Source: DATBMA01 sp036555105
Lineage (GTDB): Bacteria; Actinomycetota; Acidimicrobiia; Spongiisociales; ZC4RG35
Assembly (NCBI GenBank): GCA_036555105.1
Contig: DATBMA010000114.1
Location: 1-64,000, forward strand
DNA length: 64,000 bases
Direction of reading: 5' to 3'
The position numbers were made by a program, and so were the translations under genes. The notes under the pieces were generated by a model that was not told the DNA's origin, searched no databases, and worked only from the letters and a program-made list of their open reading frames with translations. This document shows, piece after piece, positions 25,287 through 33,646 of the stretch (the stretch's first letter is position 1; each line of letters opens with the position of its first letter).

Positions 25287-25870
25287 CCGCCGCCGCCCTG
25301 GTGCTGGCGGGAGGGGGTTCCCGCCGGCTGGGACGCCCGAAACAGCTTGAGAAATGGGGCGAAACCACCCTCCTCGGACATGTGCTCTCCCAGGCCGCCG
25401 CCCTCCCGGTCGAACAGGTGTGGGTGGTGCTCGGCGCCAATACCGACCTGGTCCTTGAACAGGTCGATTTGGGAAGTGCCATGGTCGTCGAGAACCCCGA
25501 GTGGCAGGAGGGGATCGCATCCTCGTTGCGGGTGGGTCTCGACGCCATCATGCGCCTGTCCCGGGCCGAGGTGGTTGTGATCCTGCTGGGTGACCAGCCC
25601 GACATCGACCCGACGCTGGTTGATCGCCTGCTGGATGCGCGCAAGAAAGCCGGCCGTCCGGTCGCGGTCCCCAAGTACCGCTACTCGTGGGGCAACCCGG
25701 TGGTGGTCGATCGCACTCTCTGGCCGCGGCTGATGTCACTCGAGGGTGATCAGGGTGCCAAGCAGCTCTTCCGGGCGCATCCGGAGTGGGTCACTGAGGT
25801 GTGGCTCGAAGGACGGCCGCCGCGCGACGTCGACACCGTTGCCGACGTCGAGAGCATGCGCCCACGCTGA
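25283..25870 (+). CDS. MocA/MobA-like molybdenum cofactor nucleotidyltransferase
   Basis: A 195-residue nucleotidyltransferase that attaches CMP (or GMP) to molybdopterin. The N-terminal signature is LAGGGSRRLGRPKQLEKWG, followed by VVENPEWQEGIASSLRVGLD and VVILLGDQPDIDPTLVD, then YRYSWGNPVVVDRTLW. Cytidylyltransferase activity (MocA) fits best because xanthine-dehydrogenase-type enzymes need the CMP form. The GTG overlaps the F420-enzyme stop; although the frame is open far upstream, homology starts here. It closes the cluster. Confidence 0.85.
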   Translation: MTAAALVLAGGGSRRLGRPKQLEKWGETTLLGHVLSQAAALPVEQVWVVLGANTDLVLEQVDLGSAMVVENPEWQEGIASSLRVGLDAIMRLSRAEVVVILLGDQPDIDPTLVDRLLDARKKAGRPVAVPKYRYSWGNPVVVDRTLWPRLMSLEGDQGAKQLFRAHPEWVTEVWLEGRPPRDVDTVADVESMRPR

Positions 25871-25980
25871 ATCGCACAACGTGAAAAGTGAATGCGATCG
25901 CGGTTGGCCGCGGACGAACACTGCTGAGTAGAGTCGCCCACCGGTCCGTTCCGAGCAGCCTAGGAGGAGGGAGGTTCGCG

Positions 25981-26382
25981 TTGGCCCGCATCGACGAGCT
26001 CACAAACATCGACGTGCGCGAGGCGACACGTCTTCGTAAGGCAGGGGTGCGAACGTCGGAGGCGCTTCTGCGACGATCTACGAGCCGGACGGGGCGGGAT
26101 CAGCTGGCCAACGCGTGCAGTGTCGATGCTGACGCCATACTCGCCTGGGCATCGCGGGCCGACTTGCTTAGGGTCAAGGGAGTTGGGGGCGAGTACGCAG
26201 CGTTGTTGGAGGCCGCCGGGGTTGCCACGATCCGCGATCTGCGGCGACGCAACCCCAAGGCCCTGACCGCCCGGTTATCGGAGGTCAACGACCACACGCG
26301 CCTCGTGCGTCGGCTTCCCACCGAGGGAATGGTGGCCGAATGGGTCGACGGGGCGAAAGTGATCGAGCCGGTCGTCCGCTGA
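25981..26382 (+). CDS. DUF4332-type helix-hairpin-helix protein
   Basis: A 133-residue protein with two helix-hairpin-helix-like repeats: IDVREATRLRKAGVRTSEALL and VKGVGGEYAALLEAAGVATIRDL. The pattern matches DUF4332, thought to bind DNA or act as a small adaptor. I chose the TTG at 25981 because GGAGGAGGGAGG lies 7 bases upstream, stronger than any other start signal here. It ends at a perfect hairpin shared with the convergent HbhA-like gene. The function is unknown. Confidence 0.75.
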   Translation: MARIDELTNIDVREATRLRKAGVRTSEALLRRSTSRTGRDQLANACSVDADAILAWASRADLLRVKGVGGEYAALLEAAGVATIRDLRRRNPKALTARLSEVNDHTRLVRRLPTEGMVAEWVDGAKVIEPVVR

Positions 26383-26401
26383 CAAACCCCAGGTCAGATA
26401 G

Positions 26402-26431
26402 GTGGAAGGGCCCCGACAGGGGCCCTTCCAC
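26402..26431. terminator. Bidirectional hairpin between convergent genes
   Basis: GTGGAAGGGCCCC at 26402-26414 pairs perfectly with GGGGCCCTTCCAC at 26419-26431 over a GACA loop. It lies between two convergent stops, so it can end transcription from both sides. There is no T tract, as is common in GC-rich Actinobacteria. Confidence 0.85.
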
Positions 26432-26449
26432 GTTGGCGCCTGTGGGGTC

Positions 26450-26923
26450 TCAGCCCGCCTGGGTGGCCGGCTTGGGGGTGGTGGCCGGCTTTGAAACAGC
26501 GGGTTTCGCCGCCGCCGGCTTCTTGGCCGCCGGCTTCGCCTTGGAGGCTTGGGCCGTTACCGCGTCCACCGCATCTTCGCCGTCGATCTCGACCTTCTCG
26601 ATCTCGACCTTCTCAGGCCGGAACGACGACTTCCAGGTGGCCAGCATCTTCTCGAGCTGGTCGCGCAGCTTGCTCACCTGCTCCTGCACGGAGTCGAAGT
26701 CGACACGGGAAGCGATCTCGTCCACGACCTTGCCGTCGGCGATCCGCTTGTAGACCTGCTCGCCTTCTACGGCCCAGCCGTCGACCTTCTCGTTCGCAGC
26801 CTTCCCGAGCCCATCGGCCCCGGTCTGCACCCTGGTCTTCACCTCGCCGGCCCAGGCAGAGATCGCTTTGCCGATCGAGACCGGCGCACCCAGCGCCGCG
26901 TATCCAACTTTCTTAGCTTCCAT
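26450..26923 (-). CDS. HbhA/phasin-like protein with Ala/Lys/Pro tail
   Basis: A 157-residue protein with a helical body and a low-complexity tail. The start MEAKKVGYAALGAPVSIGKAI is followed by amphipathic helices and a coiled coil around DFDSVQEQVSKLRDQLEKML. The last 40 residues are Ala/Lys/Pro repeats (KAKPAAKKPAAAKPAVSKPA), like the heparin-binding tail of mycobacterial HbhA, which it also matches in gene order. Sequence identity to HbhA in the body looks low. It overlaps the XRE regulator by 11 bases. HbhA/phasin-like proteins bind lipid surfaces or glycans; the role here is inferred. Confidence 0.65.
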   Translation of the reverse strand: MEAKKVGYAALGAPVSIGKAISAWAGEVKTRVQTGADGLGKAANEKVDGWAVEGEQVYKRIADGKVVDEIASRVDFDSVQEQVSKLRDQLEKMLATWKSSFRPEKVEIEKVEIDGEDAVDAVTAQASKAKPAAKKPAAAKPAVSKPATTPKPATQAG

Positions 26924-27317
26924 CTTCGTTTTCCTTTCTCTGGAATTGTTGCCCCACCAGATCTCCTGCCGCGATCAGGCTGCGGTAGAGGTCACGCATC
27001 ACCTGCTTGTGCCTTGCCGACAATTGTGAGTCGGCATCGATCGCTTCTATGACCGTGGTCGTGGTCATCCCGTCCTCCATCCATCCTGCGCGGGAGTAGA
27101 GAGTCTCGGCCGAGATCTGCAATGCCCGTGACAGCTGCTTGAGGATCTGGGCCGAGGGGCGCTTGACGCCACGCTCGATCTGGCTGAGGTACGGGTTGGA
27201 GATGCCTGCTCTCTCCGCCAGACGGCGCAGGGATAGGTCGGCCCGCTCCCTTTGCTGGCGGATGAACTCGCCAACCCCACTGGTCGTGTCGGCACTTGCC
27301 GTCAACACCTCGGTCAC
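26913..27317 (-). CDS. XRE family transcription regulator (Rv0474-like)
   Basis: A 134-residue regulator. Residues 14-70 form a helix-turn-helix: GEFIRQQRERADLSLRRLAE, AGISNPYLSQIERGVKRPSA and LKQLSRALQISAETLY. The segment after it (RHKQVMRDLYRSLIAAGD) is a short helical dimerisation part. The sequence closely resembles the regulator next to hbhA in mycobacteria. The GTG start coincides with the predicted transcription start, and a perfect palindrome overlaps the promoter, so it probably represses itself and the downstream HbhA-like gene. Confidence 0.88.
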   Translation of the reverse strand: MTEVLTASADTTSGVGEFIRQQRERADLSLRRLAERAGISNPYLSQIERGVKRPSAQILKQLSRALQISAETLYSRAGWMEDGMTTTTVIEAIDADSQLSARHKQVMRDLYRSLIAAGDLVGQQFQRKENEDGS

Positions 27318-27323
27318 AGCCGA

Positions 27324-27354
27324 ATTCTATCTCGCTGTGCTTGCTATAGCAAGC
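27324..27354 (-). promoter_or_regulatory. Promoter with palindromic operator for the XRE gene
   Basis: On the minus strand a perfect 16-bp palindrome GCTTGCTATAGCAAGC (27354-27339) contains the -35-like TTGCTA. After a 17-base spacer comes TAGAAT (27329-27324). The expected transcription start falls on the GTG at 27317, so the message would be leaderless. The overlap of palindrome and -35 suggests autorepression. Confidence 0.75.
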
Positions 27355-27378
27355 AGGGTGCCAGCCAGTGGCTAGCGC

Positions 27379-28101
27379 TCAGGCGAGGCTGGACCCGACC
27401 AGCCGCCCGATCAACCAGGCGGCAACTCCGCCAAGTGCCGCAATCAGGAGGTTCTCGAAGCCGGAGGCAAGCGGGTTGGTCCTGGTCACCCTGGTCTTCA
27501 TCACCCCTACCGCGAACAACGCGCTGGTGCTGAGGATCGCCGACCAGATCAACGCCTGACCCGGACTGACGTCGGCGAAGAAGGGGACGATGGGGGGGAT
27601 GGCGCCGATGAAGAAGAGGATCCCCGACATGAGCATGGCCCGCACAGGGGAACGGCGCTCATCGTCCACCACCCCAAACTCCAGGACCTTCATGGCCTTC
27701 AGGAGGGTCTGGTCGTTGCGGCTGCAGGCGGCGACCACGGTCTCGAGGTCGTCTTCGGCAACTCCCATTTCCCTGAAATAGTCGTACAACTGGTCGACCT
27801 CGCTCTGGCGGAAATGGGCGATGTGCTTCCTCTCCAAGGCAAGCTCGGAGTCGAGCACCTGTTCCTGTGACTTGGTGGCGAGATATTCGCCTGCGGCCAT
27901 GGAGAGGGCACCGGCCAGAGCCCCGGCGATGCCTGTGATCAACACGTCGCTGCGGTCGAGCCCGCCTCCGACCACTCCGGCCACGAGCAAGAAGACCGAA
28001 ACCAGGCCGTCGTTGAGGCCGAGGATGATGTCCCGCCAATACGGACGGCTGCTGCCTACATGCTCCTCGTAGACCACCGTCTCGGCACGTTTGTCATCCA
28101 T
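27379..28101 (-). CDS. VIT1/CCC1 family membrane transporter
   Basis: A 240-residue membrane protein of the vacuolar iron transporter family (Fe/Mn export or storage in relatives). The first membrane segment follows YWRDIILGLNDGLVSVFLLVAG, a family signature, with a second at GIAGALAGALSMAAGEYLA. A roughly 70-residue cytoplasmic metal-binding helical region with many Glu/His residues (ELALERKHIAHFRQSEVDQL) comes next, then three more membrane segments. The metal is not resolved. It is a single gene divergent from aroF. Confidence 0.85.
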   Translation of the reverse strand: MDDKRAETVVYEEHVGSSRPYWRDIILGLNDGLVSVFLLVAGVVGGGLDRSDVLITGIAGALAGALSMAAGEYLATKSQEQVLDSELALERKHIAHFRQSEVDQLYDYFREMGVAEDDLETVVAACSRNDQTLLKAMKVLEFGVVDDERRSPVRAMLMSGILFFIGAIPPIVPFFADVSPGQALIWSAILSTSALFAVGVMKTRVTRTNPLASGFENLLIAALGGVAAWLIGRLVGSSLA

Positions 28102-28191
28102 TTCCGGGAACCGTAGTGGCGTGTCTTTGGCACGGATGTGGTCGGGACCGGCTTGGGTCGTGACTGGCGGCCCCTCTACTGTCGCGTCGCC

Positions 28192-29208
28192 ATGGCCAAC
28201 GTGATCGTCGAGATGGAGCCGGGTGCGACCGCCGAGCAGACAGGGGCTGTTCTGACTGCCCTCGACGAGCTCGGATTCGAGGCGCGGCTCTCCTCGGGCC
28301 GGGTCCCGGACGTGGTGGGAGCGGTCGGCAGCGCAGGCCAGATCGACCAGGAAGACCTGGCGGGCCTGGCCGGAGTCGCACGAGTCGTCATTCCGGAGTC
28401 GCCATTCACCTTCGTGAGCCGCGAGTTCCAGCCGGTGGACACCCGGATCGAGGTCGGGCCGGTCGTCATCGGCGGCGGGATGCTGGTCGTCGCCGCCGGT
28501 CCTTGCGCGGTGGAGAGCCGGGAACAGTTATGGGAGACCGCGGCTGCGGTGAAGGCGGCCGGCGCCCAGCTATTGAGGGGCGATGCGTACAAGCCTCGCA
28601 CCTCGCCTTACTCGTTCCAGGGTCTCGGTGAGGAGGCGCTCAAGCTGCTGGCCGACGCCAGGGCGGAGTTCGGCCTGCCGGTCATCGCCGAGGTGCTCGA
28701 CCCCCGCCACGTCGAGTTGGTGGCTGGATACGTCGACATGCTGCGGGTGGGGACTCGCAACATGTCCAACTACCCGTTGCTGGCCGAGGTGGGAAGGCAG
28801 GCCAAGCCGGTGCAGCTGAAACGCGGCTTCAATGCGACGGTTGACGAGTGGCTGACTGCCGCCGAGTACATCTACAAGGAGGGCAATCCCCGCATCGTCC
28901 TGGTCGAGCGAGGGATCCGCACCTTCGAGACCGCTGCCAGGAACACCCTCGACCTCACCGCGGTGGCGGTGGCCAAGCGGCTGTCGCACTTGCCGGTGAT
29001 GGTCGATCCCTCCCATGCCTCCGGCCGGAGGGAGTTGGTCGGGCCCCTGGCCCTGGCGGCGGTGGCTGCCGGGGCGGATGGGGTGATGATCGACGTCCAT
29101 CCCCATCCCGAGGAGGCCAAGGTGGACGGGCCTCAGGCGCTGCTGCCTGCCGAATTCGCCGACCTGGCGGCAAGGATGTTCAGGGTCAAGGAAGCCCTCG
29201 GCGCCTGA
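28192..29208 (+). CDS. aroF: 3-deoxy-7-phosphoheptulonate synthase (AroA I-beta type)
   Basis: A 338-residue enzyme of the first shikimate step, joining phosphoenolpyruvate and erythrose 4-phosphate. The N-terminal 70 residues are the ferredoxin-like regulatory domain. The catalytic barrel starts with VVAAGPCAVESREQLWETA, then RGDAYKPRTSPYSFQGLG, LRVGTRNMSNYPLL and VMVDPSHASGRRELVGPLA. The ATG at 28192 is the natural start of the regulatory domain; an earlier in-frame start is unlikely. TACTGT lies about 10 bases upstream. It is convergent with the amidohydrolase, with 4 bases between. Confidence 0.93.
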   Translation: MANVIVEMEPGATAEQTGAVLTALDELGFEARLSSGRVPDVVGAVGSAGQIDQEDLAGLAGVARVVIPESPFTFVSREFQPVDTRIEVGPVVIGGGMLVVAAGPCAVESREQLWETAAAVKAAGAQLLRGDAYKPRTSPYSFQGLGEEALKLLADARAEFGLPVIAEVLDPRHVELVAGYVDMLRVGTRNMSNYPLLAEVGRQAKPVQLKRGFNATVDEWLTAAEYIYKEGNPRIVLVERGIRTFETAARNTLDLTAVAVAKRLSHLPVMVDPSHASGRRELVGPLALAAVAAGADGVMIDVHPHPEEAKVDGPQALLPAEFADLAARMFRVKEALGA

Positions 29209-29212
29209 CCCT

Positions 29213-30370
29213 TCACTGGTGGCCGTGCTGGAGCAGGCCGACCAGTCCGGCTAGCCCCCCTTTGATGCCGGTTTCGATGGCTCTCTCATCCACCCGGAAG
29301 GAAGCCGAGTGGAGATCCGCGGCCAGCCCGGATGGCTGCCCTCCCAGGCGCAGGAGGGCCCCGGGCACCTTCTCTGTGAAGTTGGCGAAGTCCTCTCCGC
29401 CCATGCTGGTCGGAGTGGGGGCCACGGCCTCGACCCCGAGGGCGACACCGACTGCCTCGCGCAGGACCGCCACCACGTGCTCGTCGTTGACGACCGGGGG
29501 GATCCCCCGCTGGTAGTCGAGGAAAGCCTTCGCCCCGGTGGGTGCGACGATCTCTTGCAGCAGACGGTCGATCAATACCGGCGCCTCCGCCCACAACCCG
29601 TGGTCGAGGGTTCGGAAGGTGCCGGCAATTTCCGCAGAGGTCGGGATCACGTTGAACGCCGAGCCCGAGGTCACCCTCCCGAACACCAAGGCGGCCGGGA
29701 GCCTGGCATCGATGGTCCGATCGAGGATGGCGGGCAGATCGGTGATGACTTTGCCGGTGGCGTAGACCAGGTCGACGCTGCGATGAGGCCGAGCGGTGTG
29801 GCCGCCGGGCCCCTCGAGCTTGATCACAAGGCGGTCAGCGGAGGCCGTGATCGGCCCGGAACGGAATCCGATCCGCCCCGGCTCCAGAGTGGGGTCGACG
29901 TGGAACGCAACGATTGCTTCGAGACCTTCGGCCATCCCCTCGGCCACCAGGTCCTCGGCCCCACCGGGGAAGGTTTCCTCGGCCGGCTGGAAAATGAAAC
30001 GGATCCTCCCCGGCAGCTCGGTCCGGGAGGCGGCGACCGCCATTCCGGCGGCCACGGAGGCATGGATGTCGTGTCCGCACGCGTGCATCACCCCCGGGAC
30101 CTGCGAGCGGAACTCGAGCCCATCTGGCTCCTGGATCGGCAAGGCGTCCAGATCAGCCCTGAAGCCGACCAAGCGCTCTCCTGATCCCACCATCACCGTC
30201 AGCCCGGTCGCCTTCCTCAGTTCAGGGGACAGCCCTTGTTGGGTCAAAAAGGTGCTGATCAGCGCGGTGGTGTTCGACTCCGCATGGGCGAGCTCGGGGT
30301 GGCTGTGAATGGCGCGCCGGAGATCGATCACCGAGGGGAGGATCGCGGCGACCACCTCTGAGGTGGACAT
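29213..30370 (-). CDS. M20D family amidohydrolase
   Basis: A 385-residue zinc amidohydrolase of the IAA-amino-acid/N-acyl-amino-acid hydrolase group. Metal ligands are visible in MHACGHDIHASVAAGM and AEETFPGGAEDLVAEG; GGEDFANFTEKVPGALLRLG carries the last ligand region. The dimerisation domain begins near residue 180 (EGPGGHTARPHRSVDLV). No signal peptide is seen, so it acts in the cytosol. I chose the ATG at 30370 (MSTSEVVAAILPSVIDLRR); the frame stays open to 30421. The substrate cannot be told. Confidence 0.88.
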   Translation of the reverse strand: MSTSEVVAAILPSVIDLRRAIHSHPELAHAESNTTALISTFLTQQGLSPELRKATGLTVMVGSGERLVGFRADLDALPIQEPDGLEFRSQVPGVMHACGHDIHASVAAGMAVAASRTELPGRIRFIFQPAEETFPGGAEDLVAEGMAEGLEAIVAFHVDPTLEPGRIGFRSGPITASADRLVIKLEGPGGHTARPHRSVDLVYATGKVITDLPAILDRTIDARLPAALVFGRVTSGSAFNVIPTSAEIAGTFRTLDHGLWAEAPVLIDRLLQEIVAPTGAKAFLDYQRGIPPVVNDEHVVAVLREAVGVALGVEAVAPTPTSMGGEDFANFTEKVPGALLRLGGQPSGLAADLHSASFRVDERAIETGIKGGLAGLVGLLQHGHQ

Positions 30371-30422
30371 TGAGGAGAATTGTACTGGCCGGGTCACAAG
30401 CTTCAGCCACCAGCGTGGCAAG

Positions 30423-30526
30423 GAGTCTCACGCCTCACGTCTCACGTCTCGACAAGCAACTGTGCGACCGTAGGACCGTGCGACCGTAGGACCGTGCGAC
30501 CGCGAGGCGGTGCGACCGTGGGACTG
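30423..30526. repeat. Intergenic phased repeat, copy 6, with 16-bp tandem
   Basis: The gap behind glnE opens with GTCTCACG-type heptamers, then holds four end-to-end 16-bp units at 30462-30525. The first two are identical (GTGCGACCGTAGGACC), the third and fourth drift (GTGCGACCGCGAGGCG, GTGCGACCGTGGGACT). Each 16-mer is two related 8-mers. No gene fits this stretch. Confidence 0.85.
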
Positions 30527-33232
30527 TCAGACATCTTCGAAGAAGCGCTTTTCGAACACCTGGCGGGCTCGGCGGGTCAGGCGACGGTGTTCTTCCCGTA
30601 GATCTGCCCGGCTCTGGTAGCCGAGCGAGCGGGCGAGCCTGGCTCCCTCCTTCAGGTCGACCGGCAGGGAGTCCCCGGCCCTTCCCGACTGCAGGAAGAG
30701 CCGGTTGCGGACCCGGGAGCAGAATGTCCAGGCCTCCTCCAGTAGATCGCACTCACTCGCCGGGAGGATCGCTGCCTGACGCAGGGCGTCGAGCGCCCCC
30801 AGCGTGGAAGGCGTCCTCAGGCTCTCGACCTCGTGGCCGTGTCGGAGCTGCATCAGCTGGACGAGGAACTCCACGTCGTTGAGCCCGCCGCGTCCCAGCT
30901 TGAGGTGGAAGTCCGGGTCCTCTCCCGTCGGAATCCGCTCCTTCTCGATTCGGGCCTTGATCTGGCGGATCTCCCGCGCGTCATCTGCCGGCAGCGGTCG
31001 ATAGATGATCCCGGCGATCAGCTGCTCGAAGGCGGCGCACACGGCCGGATCACCCGTCGCCGGCCGCGCTCGCAGCAACGCGAGCCGCTCCCATCCTTCG
31101 CCCCATTTCTCGTGGTAGTTGGCAAAGGCATCCAGAGAGCGTGCGATCGGCCCCCGCCTGCCTTCCGGCATGAGCTCGGTGTCGATGCGGTAAGCGACGC
31201 CATCAGCGGTTGGCGCGCTGAGAGTGGAGATGGCCTCGGTCGCGAGCCGCAAGGCGTCGGCTTGCTGCTCGCCTTCGGCGAAGACGAACAGGAGGTCGAG
31301 GTCCGAGCCATAGCCGAGCTCGCCACCGCCCCAACGGCCCACGGCGATCACCGCCAGCGGCGTCGGCCCCGCCTGTTGGGCTGCCACCCAGAGCGCCGCC
31401 TCCACGGCCGCATCGGCGGTAGCAGTGAGAGAGGCCTGCACACCCAACAGGTCGACCTGATCGAGCAGGTCGGCGGCGGCGATGCGCAGACGCCGCCTGC
31501 GAACGAACCGCCGCAGGGAGCCGAGCCGCTCGTCGTTGGTCTGACGGACCTTGACCCGTTCGAGGGCGGTCGTGGCGAGCTCCGGGCCAGGGAGGTCGGC
31601 CAAAGTGGCCTCATCGGCCAGGCGCGGCATGAACTCCGGTATCCGGTCGAGGTACTCGCCCACCATTCGGCTCGAGCCGAGCAGCAGGCACAGCCGTTGG
31701 CCTGCGGCGGGCCGGTCGCGCAGATGGGAGACGAGTTGGGCGCTGTCGGCATTGGCCACCAACAGGCGCAGCTGCTCCAAGCCCAGGTCCGGGTTCGGGC
31801 TGGCGGCCATCCAGTCGAGCATCAACGGGAGGAGTTGGGTCATCAACCTCGACCGCCGCGACAGCCCGTGGGTGAGCTCGTCGAATGCTCGGGCCGCCCC
31901 GTCGACGTCGTCATATCCGAGGGCACGCAGCCGCCTGGCGGCCATTTCGGGAGTCATCGCTCCCGGTGATGAGGCGAATGCCTCGAGCAACGGGCGAAAG
32001 AAGATCGCCTCGTGCAGGCCCCTCACCGAGGCCCGGTGGCGACCCAGGTCCTGATCCAGTCGATCTGTGGGTGAGATACCGCCGGCCGGCCGATATCCCA
32101 GCGCTCGGGCGAGGCGCTCCCTGGCAGGCCCGGTCCCGGGCAGCAGGTGGGTCTGGGTGAGGTTGGCGAGTTGGAGCCGGTGCTCGACGGTTCGCCAGAA
32201 GACATACGAGTCCCGCAGCGAGTCGGCGTCCTCATCGCGGATGTAGCCGCCTTCGGTCAGGGCAGCGATGGCGGCTTCGGTTCCGCCACGTCGCAGGCCG
32301 GGGTCGTGACGCCCGTGAATCAGCTGCAAGAGCTGGACGGAGAACTCGATGTCTCGGATGCCGCCCGGGCTCCGCTTGATGTCGGCCGGATCGGCCTCCT
32401 GCTCGGCCCGGCTTTTCAACTCCCGCAACGTCCTGATCTCGTCGGCCCCGAGATTCTCACCCCACACGATCGGGCCCACCATGTCCATGAACCCGGCCCC
32501 AACGGAAGGATCGCCGGCAGCCGGCCTGGCTTTGAGCAGCGCCTGGTACTCCCAGGTCGCCGCCCATCTGCGGTAGTACGACCCATAGGAGTCGAGTGAT
32601 CTGGTGAGAGGTCCGGTCGACCCTTCCGGTCGGAGGTCGGCATCGACCCTGAAGGCAAAGCCATCCGGCCCAACCGCAGACACCGAGGTCATGAAGGCAG
32701 CCGCGAGACGTCCCGCCGCCTCGGCTCCTTCCTCCGAACCGTCCGAGCCGTGAACGAAGAGAAGGTCGATGTCGGAGGCGTAGTTCAGCTCCGCGCCGCC
32801 CCACTTGCCGAGGGCGATGACCGCGAAAGGGAGGTCGGTTGCGGCTGGAAACCGCCCTGAGACCGAGGTGCGGGCCTGGCTGAGGGCGGCCTCGGCGACC
32901 TCGTCGGCGAGGTCGCTCAACCGCTTGGTTGTGATCGTCAGGGGATCGCGCCCTGCGACGTCGTCAAGGGCGATGCGAGCCATCCTGGCGCGGGTCGCCC
33001 CGGCCAGCCCGGCATGGAACTCGGGAGGGTTGGACCACCATTCGGGATGTCGAGCGAGGCCATCGAAGAGCGGAGGGCTTATCCCAGCCAGGAGGGCCAA
33101 GGCTTCAGGTTGGGCTCCGACCGTGGCGAGGGCGCCGCTGTCGGCCAGAGCCTGGAACCTGCCCAGAGTCTCGTCGGGTTCGGGCCCGGAGCGGATCAGG
33201 CTGCGAAGGTGGTCGGGAATCAACGGTCTCAC
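30527..33232 (-). CDS. glnE: Bifunctional glutamine synthetase adenylyltransferase/adenylyl-removing enzyme
   Basis: A 901-residue enzyme that attaches and removes AMP on glutamine synthetase in response to nitrogen status. It has two nucleotidyltransferase domains: LGKWGGAELNYASDIDLLFV near residues 141-160 and VGRWGGGELGYGSDLDLLFV near 632-651, each with the metal-binding DxD. The GGIRDIEFSVQLLQLIHG and GGLNDVEFLVQLMQLRHG helical regions follow each one. The GTG start lies inside a repeat array, so it could be slightly misplaced. No glutamine synthetase gene is in the window. Confidence 0.93.
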   Translation of the reverse strand: MRPLIPDHLRSLIRSGPEPDETLGRFQALADSGALATVGAQPEALALLAGISPPLFDGLARHPEWWSNPPEFHAGLAGATRARMARIALDDVAGRDPLTITTKRLSDLADEVAEAALSQARTSVSGRFPAATDLPFAVIALGKWGGAELNYASDIDLLFVHGSDGSEEGAEAAGRLAAAFMTSVSAVGPDGFAFRVDADLRPEGSTGPLTRSLDSYGSYYRRWAATWEYQALLKARPAAGDPSVGAGFMDMVGPIVWGENLGADEIRTLRELKSRAEQEADPADIKRSPGGIRDIEFSVQLLQLIHGRHDPGLRRGGTEAAIAALTEGGYIRDEDADSLRDSYVFWRTVEHRLQLANLTQTHLLPGTGPARERLARALGYRPAGGISPTDRLDQDLGRHRASVRGLHEAIFFRPLLEAFASSPGAMTPEMAARRLRALGYDDVDGAARAFDELTHGLSRRSRLMTQLLPLMLDWMAASPNPDLGLEQLRLLVANADSAQLVSHLRDRPAAGQRLCLLLGSSRMVGEYLDRIPEFMPRLADEATLADLPGPELATTALERVKVRQTNDERLGSLRRFVRRRRLRIAAADLLDQVDLLGVQASLTATADAAVEAALWVAAQQAGPTPLAVIAVGRWGGGELGYGSDLDLLFVFAEGEQQADALRLATEAISTLSAPTADGVAYRIDTELMPEGRRGPIARSLDAFANYHEKWGEGWERLALLRARPATGDPAVCAAFEQLIAGIIYRPLPADDAREIRQIKARIEKERIPTGEDPDFHLKLGRGGLNDVEFLVQLMQLRHGHEVESLRTPSTLGALDALRQAAILPASECDLLEEAWTFCSRVRNRLFLQSGRAGDSLPVDLKEGARLARSLGYQSRADLREEHRRLTRRARQVFEKRFFEDV

Positions 33233-33257
33233 CGTCTCACAGTCTCACGGTCGCACC
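33226..33257. repeat. Intergenic phased repeat, copy 7
   Basis: Four phased 8-bp units: GTCTCACC, GTCTCACA, GTCTCACG, GTCGCACC. The array covers the proposed glnE start codon and continues with GCACGTTGCACGG to about 33271. Confidence 0.8.
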
Positions 33258-33283
33258 TTGCACGTTGCACGGTCGGCCGAGGA

Positions 33284-33568
33284 CTAGTTGTGTGGTGTCG
33301 GATCGGTGTCCGGGGTGTCGTCTTCGGCCGGCTCCACCGGTTGATCCGTGGTCTGAGACGGCAGACCGATCTCTTTCTGGAACTCGATGACATGCTCGGC
33401 CGGCGGGTTGTAGATGGACTCGAACTCGAGCATGGCGCCGGCGGCGGCGCCCATCGGGGGCCGGTGCGTTCGGTAATAGATCCACCCGCGGCCCTCCAAC
33501 CATGTCAGCAACAGGTGGATGAGGAAGATGGCCACGGCCAGGATGACGATGATCCGAATCCAACCCAT
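33284..33568 (-). CDS. Small single-pass membrane protein, unknown
   Basis: A 94-residue protein with one membrane segment at residues 5-23 (RIIVILAVAIFLIHLLLTW), then GRGWIYYRTHRPPMGAAAGAMLEFESIYNP and an acidic, disordered C-terminus rich in Asp, Pro and Thr. The YNPPAEHVIEF region with no signal cleavage site suggests a protein anchored by its N-terminus with a cytosolic or outside tail. I do not recognise a named family with confidence. It lies between glnE (same strand) and the divergent nadE. Confidence 0.7.
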   Translation of the reverse strand: MGWIRIIVILAVAIFLIHLLLTWLEGRGWIYYRTHRPPMGAAAGAMLEFESIYNPPAEHVIEFQKEIGLPSQTTDQPVEPAEDDTPDTDPTPHN

Positions 33569-33646
33569 TCGTTCAGCCTAGGACCAGGGCTTCCAGTTCT
33601 TCATCAGGCTCCCGAGGTGGATTGGCCGTCTGACTACCTTGATGGT

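Noticed and set aside
23451..25520. 689-codon open frame on the minus strand
   Set aside because: It is antisense to xdhC and the F420-type gene, both with firm motifs; the translation is Gly/Arg/His/Asp-rich and has no domain.
30462..30525. CRISPR-like repeat array
   Set aside because: The 16-bp units are directly adjacent with no spacers and no cas genes exist in the window.
30833..31969. 378-codon open frame on the plus strand
   Set aside because: Antisense to glnE, which is intact through this region.
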